Source: Thereva unica (lineage: Eukaryota; Arthropoda; Insecta; Diptera; Therevidae). From it: a stretch of 64,000 bases of DNA. The stretch lies in assembly GCA_949987705.1 (NCBI GenBank), contig OX465285.1:868001-932000 (forward strand), read 5' to 3'. A program made the translations under genes and the position numbers. Positions 11,001 through 19,287 of the stretch are shown piece after piece. Position 1 is the first letter of the stretch, and each line of letters begins with the position of its first letter. Below the pieces are notes generated by a model. That model saw only the letters and a program-made list of their open reading frames with translations, was not told the origin of the DNA and ran no database searches.

Positions 11001-13262
11001 ACATCTTGACTTTTACGTTGGGCCTCTTCCTGCTTTTTCGCAGCTGCGGTTTTTTTCGGAAGAGTAACGGACACCTTTCTTGGTGGTTCTGGCGATTTGG
11101 TTGGGGGTGGAGTTGGTGCTGGAGCAGGAGCAAGTGTTTGCGATGTTTGTGTAGGTGCCGATGTACGTCTTCGTTCTGGTGCACGTTCAACTGATGGGGA
11201 TTTTTCTCTAAAAGGAAAAAAGACAATTAGTTCGATTGTTTCAAAAAAGAAACGTGCAAAGCCAGCGGGTAAATGAAGTGAATTCCAAATGAACATTTAA
11301 TAATCAAAAGCCACTAGGCTGTAAGACTATGAAAGACGAGCCTTTTGGGCAACGTTTCATACTAAATGGTGCTGAAAAAAGAGATGCTTAGGAGTAGAAC
11401 TTATCACGGTGGTTCTATTTCTGCCGAACTTCCGAAATATAAATAGGAACTTAGGAAGTTCTTCAAAACCAACTGTGATGTGATAGGAAATCGTCCTGAT
11501 AGCTCAAGACTGCAGAAGATACTGTAGAAAGATCACTCAAACTATTTAGGTTCTATGGAGAAATGTAATACATATCTACCAACCTAATCTTTGTTTTTGT
11601 CTGTTTTAGGTCATACATAGTTATAAAGGCTCCACTATCATAACGTGTCCAGAGCCTCCAATAGGTAAAAGATGGCCTGCTTCGAAGTACTATTGTCTAA
11701 TTGCGAAGCACACCTCAAAGTGACACGGAAACTCGAACCAAGCTCATTAAAGGAGACTTAATATGACCTGTGAGTAGCACTAGAATGAATTTTACAAGAA
11801 ATCTTATACAATACAGTGTAGGCTGTAAAGACTGCTAATTCTAGGTGGACTGAACTATTTCCTACTAAAACTATTCAGCCGTATCCGAAAACCAAATACA
11901 ATAAGTTGAGTAGAGCTGGAAAAGAAGGGGTCCAGAAAGTGCTGTGTCCAAAAAAGAAGTGCATCAATAGTACATCAACATTTTAATTACTATACCCCAG
12001 CTGCAAAAGAGATTCTGGTACAATGAGAGTAATAATCGCAATAAATGTAGAGTCGGGCATGCATATCTAGCGCAATCGTACATAACTTAGTTAATTGAAA
12101 TAGAAGCCTAGTATGTATACTCTACAAAGGGATCCAAACTATTTTTAAAGTATATTTACATACATACGGTCACTTGTAGTTCACTTTTAAAGCTTTATCT
12201 GGAAGAAGCACCCGGACATAGAAAAGTCCCAGGTTTCAGCATACGCAGAAGCACCAAATCATAATGTATAAATTTATGAAGGGATAAACTTACTTCTCAA
12301 TCTTTCTGGGAACAGACCTTTCTCTGCTTGATTCTCTCTCTAAACTATTCTGCTTCTTCAGCAAGTTCATCTTCCTCACTCTCTCCGCTAAGGAATCTGT
12401 CTTCAATATCACGAGATCACTAGGAACTTCTTTTGTAGGTGTCGTAGGAGAGGCAGGCGTTGCTGATTGGGATGACTTTGATTGTGGTGTTTGTGTAGAT
12501 GATGATGATGCATTCGTTGCCGAATGTGGTAATGGTGGCCTCTTAATTGTAAAAGTTTCTTCCGGAATCTACAATATTATTTTAATTATTATTAATCATG
12601 TTTTATATTTATAGTAAATAGTACGGGACTCACCTCCTTGGCATCAGTAATCGTATGCCGTCTTTGTGGAAGCTGTATACGAAAGGAAACTTCTGAATTC
12701 CTATCAACTCTCTCGGAATCATCCAAATCTGGTGTAGATGTCCACGAAGATGGCCTTTTCCTTAACTCTACGTTATAGTGAACAACTTCAGTGATAAATA
12801 CCACGAGGTACAAAAACAAAAATACGGCACATTAGCGAGGACGCGACCATAGTTGTTTTAGCCAGCAGATTACGGAACAGTTAGTCACATTTTTACATAA
12901 ATTTGTATATATATATAGACACTAATGGTTAATTGAATACTTACCAATACCGCTACCATCACCATTATCAGTCGAGGCTAAGTTTTGTGTTGATGTCCAA
13001 CTCCTACCTGGCGTTCTTTTTTATTTTAAAATTAATATAAAATTTTCTGATTGCAGTTTATGATACAACAGAAATGAACTTACTTTAAGTTTGGTGTATC
13101 TGATAAGCTTGGGGAAGAGGATGCTATATCGTCGCCTCTCTTCCCGCCATGCTCCTTGTAGTCGCGAAAGCATCTCTTGCATCTGGTTGGCCATCGTACT
13201 TGTGGATGAAATCCTAATGGACAGAGCTGATCCCCTTTTGCTAGCGGATACAGGTGATGCAT
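1985..13262 (-). CDS. MTCL/SOGA-family coiled-coil protein (whole gene, 18 coding exons)
   Basis: This is a large coiled-coil protein, probably a microtubule cross-linking factor of the MTCL1/SOGA family. In-phase exons run from the ATG at 13262 to the TAG at 1985-1987, about 1855 residues. The N terminus has a Cys/His cluster (C14, C28, C31, H38), then low-complexity Ser/Thr/Pro linkers, then long heptad-rich coiled coils. The family call rests on the stretch in exon 10259-11207 containing DLEQTTKNCRILSFKLKKSE and on WQKEREEQQRLL in exon 2666-3622, both close to SOGA/MTCL1 blocks as I remember them. The C-terminal third is basic and Ser-rich and ends KPPTPTTPANTRKLAK. All junctions used are GT-AG and keep phase. 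Introns hold TE debris. From memory the Drosophila orthologue could be CG11321, which I have not verified. The family call is firm; the exact cellular role is inferred. Confidence 0.85.
2097..2339 (-). CDS. MTCL/SOGA-like gene, exon (basic Ser-rich C-terminal region)
   Basis: 81 codons, phase 0 at both ends, acceptor tttttag and donor GTAAGA. It encodes a Ser/Lys/Arg-rich segment (KKDLKGRISGMFKRSGSASR). Reading through the donor would add only VR and a stop, so an unspliced alternative end is possible. I favour splicing to 1985-2041. Confidence 0.8.
2394..2609 (-). CDS. MTCL/SOGA-like gene, exon (basic/Ser-rich)
   Basis: 72 codons, phase 0, acceptor taatgtag and donor GTAGTA. It encodes Ser-rich sequence followed by a strongly basic patch (GPRKKKKTLMGKLRSLTK), suitable for binding acidic microtubule tails or membranes. 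That function is inferred. Confidence 0.8.
2666..3622 (-). CDS. MTCL/SOGA-like gene, large exon with coiled coil and conserved C-terminal block
   Basis: 319 codons, phase 0 at both ends. The first half is heptad-rich coiled coil (SRLEVSKIKTELVSE, WQKEREEQQRLL, ERERDKERLEGKRK). After it come LQTVDELVKIAPDL, a Pro/Ser linker (SRRSPSPGPNTIQ), a short helix (LARLAEASEELRRYQRL) and Ser-rich sequence. The KEREEQQRLL stretch matches a block found in vertebrate SOGA1/MTCL1. Donor is CAG|gtttttt. Confidence 0.88.
3671..3841 (-). CDS. MTCL/SOGA-like gene, coiled-coil exon
   Basis: 57 codons, phase 0, acceptor attccacag and donor CAG|gtacc. It reads RQCERFKKDRDTFKQLLES, then a Ser/Asp linker and IIYLEQQ, joining directly to IGCLEDQLSES of the next exon and so continuing the heptads across the junction. 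Confidence 0.82.
3897..3999 (-). CDS. MTCL/SOGA-like gene, coiled-coil exon
   Basis: 103 nt, supplying the last base of one codon plus 34 codons. It reads LENAELSSKSEVASTRLRYE through MSSMQ. The acceptor is tttccacag and the donor CAG|gtaggg. The phase matches the upstream exon, which ends with two bases (AA), making Lys. Confidence 0.82.
4065..4846 (-). CDS. MTCL/SOGA-like gene, large coiled-coil exon
   Basis: 782 nt (260 codons plus 2 bases) of almost uninterrupted heptad-rich sequence, very rich in Glu, Lys, Leu and Gln (KKEKEKSSALEKDLEKEKK, LNRRFEHLSEEHVLNKAKL). Acceptor is aaattttag, donor GTAAGTGA. This is the central rod of the protein. Confidence 0.88.
4917..5068 (-). CDS. MTCL/SOGA-like gene, coiled-coil exon
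   Basis: 152 nt. The acceptor is tttctag and the donor CAG|gtaaga. The first two bases complete a Lys codon opened by the exon at 6132-6924, giving ...AANIELKNLKSTKDTAQ. The remainder is coiled coil (LEIKLKKSQDEGMKLNAKI). Confidence 0.82.
5130..5720 (+). mobile_element. LINE fragment, reverse transcriptase start joined to RNase H-like piece
   Basis: This lies in the intron between exons 4917-5068 and 6132-6924, on the opposite strand to the host gene. Plus-strand peptides include KSPGADAIYPQTL, FRPISLST-like text, and TYLQRQPISSSQHAYKGNKS with IETAVHNLALRLE, the early RT motifs of LOA/Jockey-like elements. From 5540 it reads VPGHKNIQGN, the RNase H 'VPGH.G..GN' motif. Most of RT is missing, so the copy is internally deleted. 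Confidence 0.62.
5750..5990 (-). mobile_element. Second LINE reverse transcriptase fragment (opposite orientation)
   Basis: The minus strand reads IIIERKLMKYLEATRIVHDK then GFGFRPK..ISNLLVSLTEHLNQ, resembling the 'K..E..I...L..YLE...LL.D.QYGFR...ST.DLL' block of Jockey-type reverse transcriptase. It is truncated and flanked by unrelated sequence, so it is a separate insertion from the neighbouring plus-strand piece. Confidence 0.5.
6132..6924 (-). CDS. MTCL/SOGA-like gene, large coiled-coil exon
   Basis: 793 nt (264 codons plus 1 base). It opens EASVLRQKVEDLEAENTATK and repeats a similar unit later (EASVLRTKISTLEQENDKL), an internal duplication typical of this family. It contains KTSTQTEKK, a TQT motif, and the segment LKKWVEELEEEIKEMR. 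Acceptor atgttttag, donor GTGAGT. Confidence 0.87.
6985..7118 (-). CDS. MTCL/SOGA-like gene, linker exon
   Basis: 134 nt: two bases completing a codon, then 44 codons. It reads PILKGRRLSPNNRLTPEP, then an acidic stretch, then LRVLLELNEQ, leading in phase 0 into EASVLRQK. Acceptor aattttaatag, donor CAG|gtaaca. Its leading phase does not match the exon at 7592-7690 directly, which implies either skipping or an intervening exon of length 3n+1. Confidence 0.75.
7201..7240 (-). CDS. MTCL/SOGA-like gene, candidate 40-nt microexon
   Basis: The flanking exons (7592-7690 ending in phase 0, 6985-7118 starting with two bases) cannot be joined in frame. Between them a strong acceptor (tttgtttttag) at 7241 and a donor GTAATA at 7200-7199 bound a 40-nt (3n+1) segment. 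It would encode MAQNVTNDTLVHN plus one base, restoring the frame to Ser-Pro-Ile-Leu-Lys. This is inferred only from phase and splice signals. Confidence 0.42.
7592..7690 (-). CDS. MTCL/SOGA-like gene, conserved coiled-coil exon
   Basis: 33 codons, phase 0: AETLRKKASRVEDENESLMM then QLKKMASKARSMK. Joined to the upstream exon ending LKFAEEE it gives FAEEEAETLRKK, matching the FVEEEAELLRR-type repeats of vertebrate SOGA/MTCL1 proteins. Acceptor aattttcag, donor AAG|gtttat. Confidence 0.82.
8155..8340 (+). mobile_element. LINE (RTE-like) 3' tail fragment
   Basis: The plus strand encodes TTWRRIALVEPTGRSLVELR, then AVAQNIICWRSTVSVLCP. This is a member of the 'GRPRTTWRR...[29 protein letters not shown]' C-terminal family also seen at 30155-30266 and 56476-56680. 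It sits in the intron upstream of exon 7592-7690 and is decayed. Confidence 0.55.
8425..8600 (+). mobile_element. LINE C-terminal tail fragment, second family
   Basis: The plus strand reads RLAGHVIRMEDNRIPNRLIA, then SGSRSVGRPRRNDLEEAKAR, then FGL and a stop. This is the 'GH..RM.D.R.P...' plus 'GRP' tail of RTE/CR1-like LINEs. A related minus-strand tail (EAKARIGL then stop) is at about 44550-44600. Confidence 0.55.
8771..9003. mobile_element. MITE with 30-bp terminal inverted repeats, TAA target duplication (PIF/Harbinger-like)
   Basis: The left end GGCTGGTCGTCCACTGGAAG and the right end (reverse complement) are identical over about 30 bp except for one A/T difference. TAA flanks both sides (8768-8770 and 9004-9006). 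A 3-bp TAA/TTA target with GG-starting ends is typical of PIF/Harbinger elements. The 233-bp interior is non-coding but keeps CACTGG/CCAGTG motifs. Confidence 0.72.
9231..9905 (-). CDS. MTCL/SOGA-like gene, alternative terminal exon rich in TQT motifs
   Basis: The acceptor tatatatag opens a phase-0 exon of 224 codons and a stop. If used after exon 9989-10201 it continues FAEEE into SRRLRQKRRVLPKENRGVQT. Splicing onward from its only clear donor (GTAGAG at 9238) to 7592-7690 gives an immediate stop. I therefore read it as an alternative 3' end for a short isoform ending MYANSGRA. It contains GVQTE, GTQTE, STQYE, AETQS (twice), HTQTD, ETQTL and YTQTN. Such TQT-centred motifs are the classic docking site of the dynein light chain LC8; binding here is inferred. 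The exon is open over its full length. Confidence 0.7.
   Translation of the reverse strand, partial: SRRLRQKRRVLPKENRGVQTEEIGILCIPSGTQTEANTAEISTSPDKELGIAETKDVECWTDEKILKDEGTSCIVDVFETSTQYENFSKNAETQSINIEMNHAETQSLKIELKDASTFIDEMLCCKTTIHTQTDDITTVDRVEVETQTLLKNLSSSYTQTNEETATEERAAAGETAAAEEWFEPNKESSPIGSSASLFGIQRLSGMLFPNIFSGALMYANSGRA
9989..10201 (-). CDS. MTCL/SOGA-like gene, exon before the isoform branch point
   Basis: 71 codons, phase 0: AEAEQSKIPGKTKTPTLGVL through MERE and LKEQLKFAEEE. Acceptor attttaaag, donor GAG|gtaaaa. Its end can join in frame to either 7592-7690 (long form) or 9231-9905 (short form). Confidence 0.83.
10259..11207 (-). CDS. MTCL/SOGA-like gene, large exon with the family-defining block
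   Basis: 949 nt (1 base plus 316 codons). It opens with a Pro/Thr/Ala-rich linker containing APTQTSQ. A coiled coil follows (LQDEIKILKQELDAMKAR), then EMHDNFREDQVEEFTSLRKD and LEQTTKNCRILSFKLKKSE, the most recognisable match to vertebrate SOGA1/MTCL1. Ends ANELARRLQ with donor GTAATT. The acceptor ccttttag is followed by AG, so a 2-nt alternative exists, but only 11207 keeps frame with exon 12294-12568. Confidence 0.88.
11208..12293. other. Intron, no recognisable element
   Basis: An intron of about 1.1 kb between coding exons. I see no transposase or RT peptide and no clear inverted repeat. Stops are frequent in all frames. Confidence 0.5.
12294..12568 (-). CDS. MTCL/SOGA-like gene, low-complexity linker exon
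   Basis: 275 nt (91 codons plus 2 bases): IPEETFTIKRPPLPHSATNA, then Ser/Thr/Gln-rich SSSSTQTPQSKSSQS, then VILKTDSLAERVRKMNLLKK and a basic Arg/Ser tail. Contains a TQT motif. Acceptor atattgtag, donor GTAAGT. A short (ATG/GAT)n run causes the Ser stretch. Confidence 0.82.
12634..12767 (-). CDS. MTCL/SOGA-like gene, exon
   Basis: 134 nt (2 bases plus 44 codons): LRKRPSSWTSTPDLDDSERV through IQLPQRRHTITDAKE. Acceptor ataacgtag, donor GAG|gtgagt. The WTSTPDL segment echoes WTSTQNL in the preceding exon, so the two look like an internal duplication. Confidence 0.8.
12945..13015 (-). CDS. MTCL/SOGA-like gene, small exon
   Basis: 71 nt: TPGRSWTSTQNLASTDNGDG then SGI. One base at each end is shared with flanking codons and the phases agree. 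Acceptor ataaaaaag, donor GTAAGT. Confidence 0.78.
13084..13262 (-). CDS. MTCL/SOGA-like gene, first coding exon with Cys/His cluster
   Basis: The ATG at 13260-13262 is the first in frame after a TGA four codons upstream, so I take it as the start. The exon gives MHHLYPLAKGDQLCPLGFHP and WPTRCKRCFRDYKEHGG, then a Ser-rich end DTPNLK. C14, C28, C31 and H38 (with H19 nearby) could bind zinc. The same transcript segment continues as 5' UTR to an acceptor (tttattttttag) at 13292, so at least one untranslated exon lies further right. Another frame of this region is also open but does not join the next exon. Confidence 0.8.
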
Positions 13263-13291
13263 AACTCACTGACAAGTGGCAACAATGCTTT
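13263..13291 (-). other. 5' UTR part of the first coding exon
   Basis: Lies between the acceptor ending at 13292 and the ATG at 13262. It includes an in-frame TGA before the start codon. The upstream exon and promoter were not located. Confidence 0.55.
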
Positions 13292-14137
13292 CTAAAAATA
13301 AACAATCAGAAGAAGCGCGTCATTTACGAATTTCAACGTCAGCACGCCGCCCGATGAGAGGGCGATTTGCAAGAAATGAGAAAAATATTAAAAGAAATTC
13401 ACGATATTGTTTTTTTTTTTTTTCGAATTTTCTATTTTGAATGAATTTGTTGACAAAATGATGATCGAGCGACCATTTGCTTTAGTGTAAAAGAAGAAGT
13501 CCCAAGAGGCGTGTGTAAGATAAGATATTTTTGCTATTAAAAACGATTTTGGACATGGTCCAAATTTTAAGCGGCGAAAACGTAAGCAGTTGGGCACGTT
13601 TTTCAGCTTCTTTTGTTCGAGGATGGTTGCGAGATGCACGCATACGAAGGATGAGGGGTTTTTCAGAGAATTAATTATCGAGTATATTGCAACATTTCTG
13701 TGGGAGGAGAATTTATGATGATTTTGTTTAAATCTTATTTACGGTGATGCTATTGACAGTCGTCGACGGATTTGTTGTTTTTTCAAGGGAGAGGACGTTG
13801 ATTTTAGGTCGTATAAGAATAGAAGAACAAGCTTAGCAAGACATATGTGCGCTGCATCCAAGTGATACTTCACTTTTATTGCGTTTGTTGGGAAATATTC
13901 TCTATCATATAGGAGGTGATAAAGGGATTTTGCGTCAGTTTTAAAAGGTAATATATCATTTTGCGTAACAAATCGTTCTATCTTTAATAATCTATTATCG
14001 TTTTCTAGATGCGCTTTCTTTGATGAACACTATTAGTGGTGCAGCTCTCGTTGTTTTAAGTTACTCAAACGGAAAAAGGAATAACTATTTCCAAACTTGC
14101 AATGGTATCCATTGCGGCAACACACAGAAATTCCATC

Positions 14138-14200
14138 ATCATCATCATCATTGCGCTCCTTTAATCCCTCATGGGACATAGGGCGGAAACAGTTGCACGG
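14138..14200 (-). mobile_element. LINE (RTE-like) extreme 3' end with GAT microsatellite tail
   Basis: On the minus strand it reads TTTCCGCCCTATGTCCCATG, then AGGGATTAAAGGAGCGCAATG and a GAT repeat. The same CCCTATGTCCCATGAGGGAT end recurs at 30240-30266 and 54716-54738, and a variant lies near 56660. A microsatellite tail at a shared 3' end is usual for RTE-type LINEs. Confidence 0.6.
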
Positions 14201-14944
14201 AGACGTGTAAAATATGGGGTTATAAAGCACCATCTCGAACAACAATCATGAACAATAATCTCAAAATTTAGAACGGTAAGAATATTGGTGCTGTAGCTGA
14301 ATGTATTACCGAAAGCCAGGTGTCTTATTTTCTGGACTGGTTCCTCTTCAGTCATAGGAGCTGATGCCTGCCCGGAGCCTATCGAGCTTAGAGATCTCGT
14401 CGTAGTAGTTTCTTCGGAAATTTCCTACCACACATAAGATGCCAACAGCTCTCCAAATAACTTTCCTCTTAAACAAGGCTTGAAGTTAGCTTGATTTCGG
14501 ATGCATATGTGATTACCGGAAAGACCATCGTTTTATATAGTCGAGTTTCAGATGTTATCATTAGATGCTTGGATTTGAAGAGCCTTGACAGACGACTATA
14601 GTAGGCTTTGTTGGCTTTTAGCTGTCGTACGCTTATTTCTGAATCCATGACACAAAAGCCAGTCTACAACTTATTTTGCACACAGTTGTTAGTCTACATA
14701 AGCTTACAAGATTGTTACAAGAGTTATTCGCTGGTCTTGGAAAGGGCTTTGAAATGCAGTTCAAATCGAGAGAATCGCTTCTATTTAGGCTTCTGCACTC
14801 CACGCTTTTAGTTGAATAACGAATTCAGACTATCTGTGTGTGATTCTTAAAATTTTTTATTTAGGGATATTACAAGAGGTAATAAAAGGCTAATAAAGGT
14901 TATTACGAGAGGTAATAAAGGGGTAATGAACACACTTTGATCAT

Positions 14945-15235
14945 TTTTTCCTGCACGGTTATTTTTCCTGCACGATATTGCGCGAAACGAAAGAAAGAGA
15001 AAAAAAGAGATCGACTTCGTTATGGTTGTAGTTCAAGCGTATTAACGAAAATATGATCTGAAATAAATTTCATAAAACTCGGTCGAGCCGTAATTTTGTT
15101 TAAACGAGGTATGTGATTTTTGTACCTGCACGATATCGCATGAACCAAAAACGCCAACGACTTCGTTGAGGTGCCAATCTAAGAATACTACTGCAAACAA
15201 AAATTTCATAGCATTCGGTCGAGCGCTTTTCAGGT
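14945..15235. repeat. Two diverged copies of a ~160-bp repeat
   Basis: Copy one (about 14951-15095) and copy two (about 15124-15230) share CTGCACGATATYGCRYGAA, GACTTCGTT and ATTTCATARMAYTCGGTCGAGC in the same order. They are old duplicated sequence, not coding in any frame I can read. The origin is unknown. Confidence 0.45.
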
Positions 15236-18200
15236 TCAGACAAAAAATTTCCTAAACAAATCTTGTGAAATTACCACTATTTTAGATATTTGATCTAGCT
15301 TCTCTCAGGATTATTTTCGCACCAGTTCTGGTGCTAGCCAATTTCCCACTAGTGCTAAACTTTTATTATTTTTTAAGAAGTCTATTTATTCCGTCTACGT
15401 TCATGTCACTCACACACGGAAGTCGATCGTGCGGACCAAAAAGATCAAACCCACAACCTAACTAGTGTTCTTTCTTTCTTTATTTTCTTGTTTTTGTTAT
15501 TTTGGCATTACAATGGCACTTCGCCTCATTTGAAGTATGGCATTGTACTGGCTCAAAAGAAAAAGGATGCACTCTTACAATCTCATTTTATAATCGTGTC
15601 CTACCCAACACTAAAGAAGAATATCTCCTAGTTTGACTCTGATTGGCCAACCACTAGGTCAATGATGTATCTTATTCAAGCGGTGTGATTCGCAAATTTG
15701 ATCCATAGGGACTGTACTGCAACAGGTGAGAAGCTCAACCCGTGAGAATTTCAAAAACTTACCTCATAAAAGAATAATCCAGCTTTGGAAGCCTAGGATT
15801 TAATGTGTTCCCCTTATTATTCAAGATGTTGAGACTCCTCGCGGAAATGCTCGAAGCGACTTGGTCCATCGTCACTTCTTGCATCTAGATAAGAAGCTTC
15901 TTACTTGTTTTCTCTCTTCAAACCAAATCACTGATTTATCTAGTCTACATACTATTGACTGTAAGCATATCTAATAGCGAGGAAGCTAGCTCCTGTTGCA
16001 TCGGTGATGTCAATATTCTGTCTCACTATAGTATTGGATGAGGGCCGATGGAATAAAACTGCATGTCGTCTTTGGAATTCTCAGTGATGGACAACAGTCG
16101 ACTATTCCAGAGCTCCAAAAGAGTTCTTGTAAAATTCTAGTGCTAGTTAGAGTAGTCTATCTCTCACTCGAACTCGAAACTAACTCAAAGCTCTTGCTAT
16201 ACATCTCTCACTTAAACTCAAAGAAGGTTAGGAACGCTCTGGAGCTGCATTGGCAGTTCGTGCAGCTCCCAATAGCTGCCGTTGCCCACCACTGTGTCTA
16301 TATTATCTTTCCAACTAAATCTAGCAGTTGGACATTGCCCTCTAGTACCAACAAGCTTATCTCTGAGGGGCTAACTTTCATGAAACTCTCATCATCCAAT
16401 TAAAAATATATCAATAACTTTCTTTCACTTCACGTTAACTCACACACTGGCCAGACAATAAAAAAAACGAAATAAATTAGTGCCAAGTTCATGAAAAAAT
16501 ATATTAACTTCAACGAAATAAAATATTTAAAAAATGTTCTTCCTCCTTAAGGCTGCCATGCTTTATCTAAAAATACGTGTTTTTTTTTTGTCCAACATTT
16601 CACACAATTTATCCGAATATAAAATGAATGAACAAGAAAAAATCCGACAAAATTAAAAATGAACAGAAATGTTTAAAAATACGAAAAAACCCACTAAAAA
16701 AAATCACGTTTATAAGAAAATATGCCTCTGTTTCGTTTAATTTATAATTTTAAGGGGATATTGACTTTTAAGATATGAAAAATCGTATAAAGCCGATAAA
16801 AAATATGCTTTTAAAATAATTTGATGGTTTTTGGTGGCGGAAATAGTAAACATAAAAGGCGCCTAATCACTTGAGTTTTGCGCCTTAATTTTAAGTTTCT
16901 TCATAAATCAAACTAAGTGAAACATTGCGCATCTGTTTCATTGTTTCAAACACAAAATGTGATTCATGATAAAAAATTAAGATATTTAGAGACCACCTCC
17001 AAGCTATTTGCTGAAAGTGACGTGCTTTATTTTCGTAAGCTGGGAAAATTGTTATCTTTGCCAATTTTCCGCTGTTTTTTTTCAATCATTGTTTATGCCG
17101 ACGATTTATAAGTCACAGCGCGCGCAGATTCGGTCTTAATTAAAACAAATCGCAAAAACTAGATTTTCGCCTGTGTAATTATATTTTTACATTTAATCCT
17201 TAAGGCATGTTAAGTAGCTCTAAAAATTTAGCGAGTCGGTATTTAATACTTAAAATCGAATTATTGAGACTGAATTATCGTTAAAATTGAAGATGCTTGA
17301 GCGAATGATTTAATGATGTAAACAATTTTGTTATTAAGAGTAAATAAACTTTAGATGGAGGAGATGAAGACAAAATCAACATAGACAACGTACAGTCGAG
17401 GGAGGCTATGTACCAGTAAAATCGAGTGCAGTTGTTACTTTGAAGTTAAAATTTTGTACACAAGTAATTTAAGTTGAAATTGCATCATTTTAATATTGTT
17501 TATTGCAGACAGTACCAAATTGACTGTTTATAATTGAATACGTGCCTTTCGTTTTGCTGTTTAGAATAATATTGATTCTTGCTTGATTGATTTTGAAGGA
17601 GACGACATTCAAAGCGTGAACGCAATATGAAATTTCAACGAAATTAGCTAAAACAAGACGGATAAACGAAGAACATACAAGTTAGTACCAACAGAAGCCG
17701 AGCAAGTGCCTGAAACCCACGATATTATGATACTGATTCAAGCAAAAATACAGATTTCGAACGAAATCGAAAGCAATCCGGAGATTGATGCACCAAACAG
17801 TCAACAGGGATGCCGTCAAAACTCAGCTCATCAAATATTTCGGAGTACAGGAAACCTCTGAAAACTTAAGGAGAAGGCCGATACTTTAAAATTTACAAAT
17901 GTAAGTCAATACTATAAATAATTACATATAAACAAACATTAAAGATAAAAGCCCTTTTAATGATCAGTTTAAATATCGATCACACCATCCTAATAGATCT
18001 CACATTCTAACCATGTACGATAAAAACCTTCGTAACTTTAGATGAAATAGCATTAGGAACAATAATTTTACAGATTACCATAACTTTACAAATAACACCA
18101 ACTTCGGGTTTACTAATAAACTTGGTAGTGGTAGATTTAGAACTCGGAAACTTATCATCTAGAGGGAAATTCAACAAAATTTTCCTGTGCAGCTTCGGAT

Positions 18201-19192
18201 AACCCATTACATATAGTAGAGCTCAATATTTGCGGAAGAAAATTAAACAGCCTCAATGGTAATGGCTATTCCGTAATCTTAAAAGAACTAAATTATATAA
18301 ACCTATAGACTTAGTTACCCTTTCTAGATGACAAAGAATAACTCACGAATCGATAACAGAGTTTCCCGAAAAAGGAAGAAATAAAAGTAAGGGGAAACAG
18401 AATTAAATGTAAAAATACTTGTCCCTACAAGGAACTGTTTCAGTTGAAATCTCTTGAGTTGAATGAACGAGCTCTTCGATCAGCTAAAAAGTGGCCATCT
18501 TAATTCTGAACAACTTGTTTACTTAAACCAGATCTTGAAATACCATAAGGACTTTTTTAAGGAGGGGCAAAGATTAACAAGCGTAACCACTATAAAACGC
18601 CAACTAATAACTATACATAGCCAGCCCATTTATACAAAAATATATATGTAGATTTCCAAGGTGCATGAGGAAGAGGTTGAAAAATCGGTTAAAGAAATGT
18701 TGGAGTAAGGGATAATAAACCCCAGTAACTCCCCAATCTGGGTGATGCCAAAGAAGCTGGATAATTCGAAGAAAAAAATGAAGAATTGCCATTGATTATA
18801 GGCAATTGAAACCAGGTCGCCACCGACGACAAATTTCCAATTCCCAGCTCAATATTTCTCTACCCTTCATCTCGCTAAAGGTTTCCACCAGATTTCAGTC
18901 GATGAGCTAAGACAGCTTTCTCTACTTCAAAAGGACATTATGAATATGGGCTTAAAAACTCCCCGGTAAAGTTTCAACGAATGATGAATTGCGCCTCCGA
19001 GATTTTATCAATAAAGTTTCCGTAGTGTATCCGGAATATAGAGTCAATATATAAAATATTAAGGAAGTACAATTTGGAAATTCAGGTGGATAAATGCAAA
19101 TTCTTTGCTAAAGAGACCGAATTCTTAGGTCACATAGGAAGGAAGGAATCAAATCCATCGAACAAAAAAATAGGAGCAATTAGAAATGTGAG

Positions 19193-19287
19193 GTGGTAGT
19201 ACATAAGTTGTTTCAATCGACCTCTTCGTACAAAAATTCTGACTTTTTGTATGAAGAGGTCGATTGAAATAACTTACATGCTACCAC
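19193..19287. repeat. 95-bp hairpin (foldback) inserted in the Gypsy pol remnant
   Basis: Arms of about 44 nt (GTGGTAGTACATAAGTTGTT... and its complement) surround a 6-nt loop (ttctga). The arms differ at only 5 positions, all transitions. Three of these would still pair as G-U in RNA and two are A-C. It breaks the pol homology, so it inserted after the retroelement. It could be a miniature foldback element, and it also has pre-miRNA-like geometry. Confidence 0.6.

Larger units (their letters stand above)
13292..17400. other. Upstream spacer with repeat debris, no gene supported
   Basis: A 4.1-kb stretch. A GC-richer patch with AACGTCAGCACGCCGCCCGA lies near 13335. An RTE tail is at 14138-14200 and diverged repeats at 14945-15235. 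A 121-codon plus-strand frame at 16038-16403 has no recognisable motif. The rest is AT-rich. Confidence 0.5.

Noticed and set aside
11220..11296. Upstream extension of exon 10259-11207 starting MFIWNSLHL
   Set aside because: It is read-through of the intron past a good acceptor. Joining exon 12294-12568 restores the family sequence, so the extension is not coding.
13021..13305. Second open frame (KHCCHLSVSYASPVSASKRG) over the first coding exon
   Set aside because: It cannot join exon 12945-13015 in phase, whereas the frame with CPLGFH and CKRCF does.
14136..14153. CRISPR-like or regulatory CAT repeat
   Set aside because: It is the microsatellite tail of a LINE 3' end.
16038..16403. 121-codon plus-strand frame as a gene
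   Set aside because: No ATG context, domain or splice structure supports it, and composition is unlike the confirmed exons.
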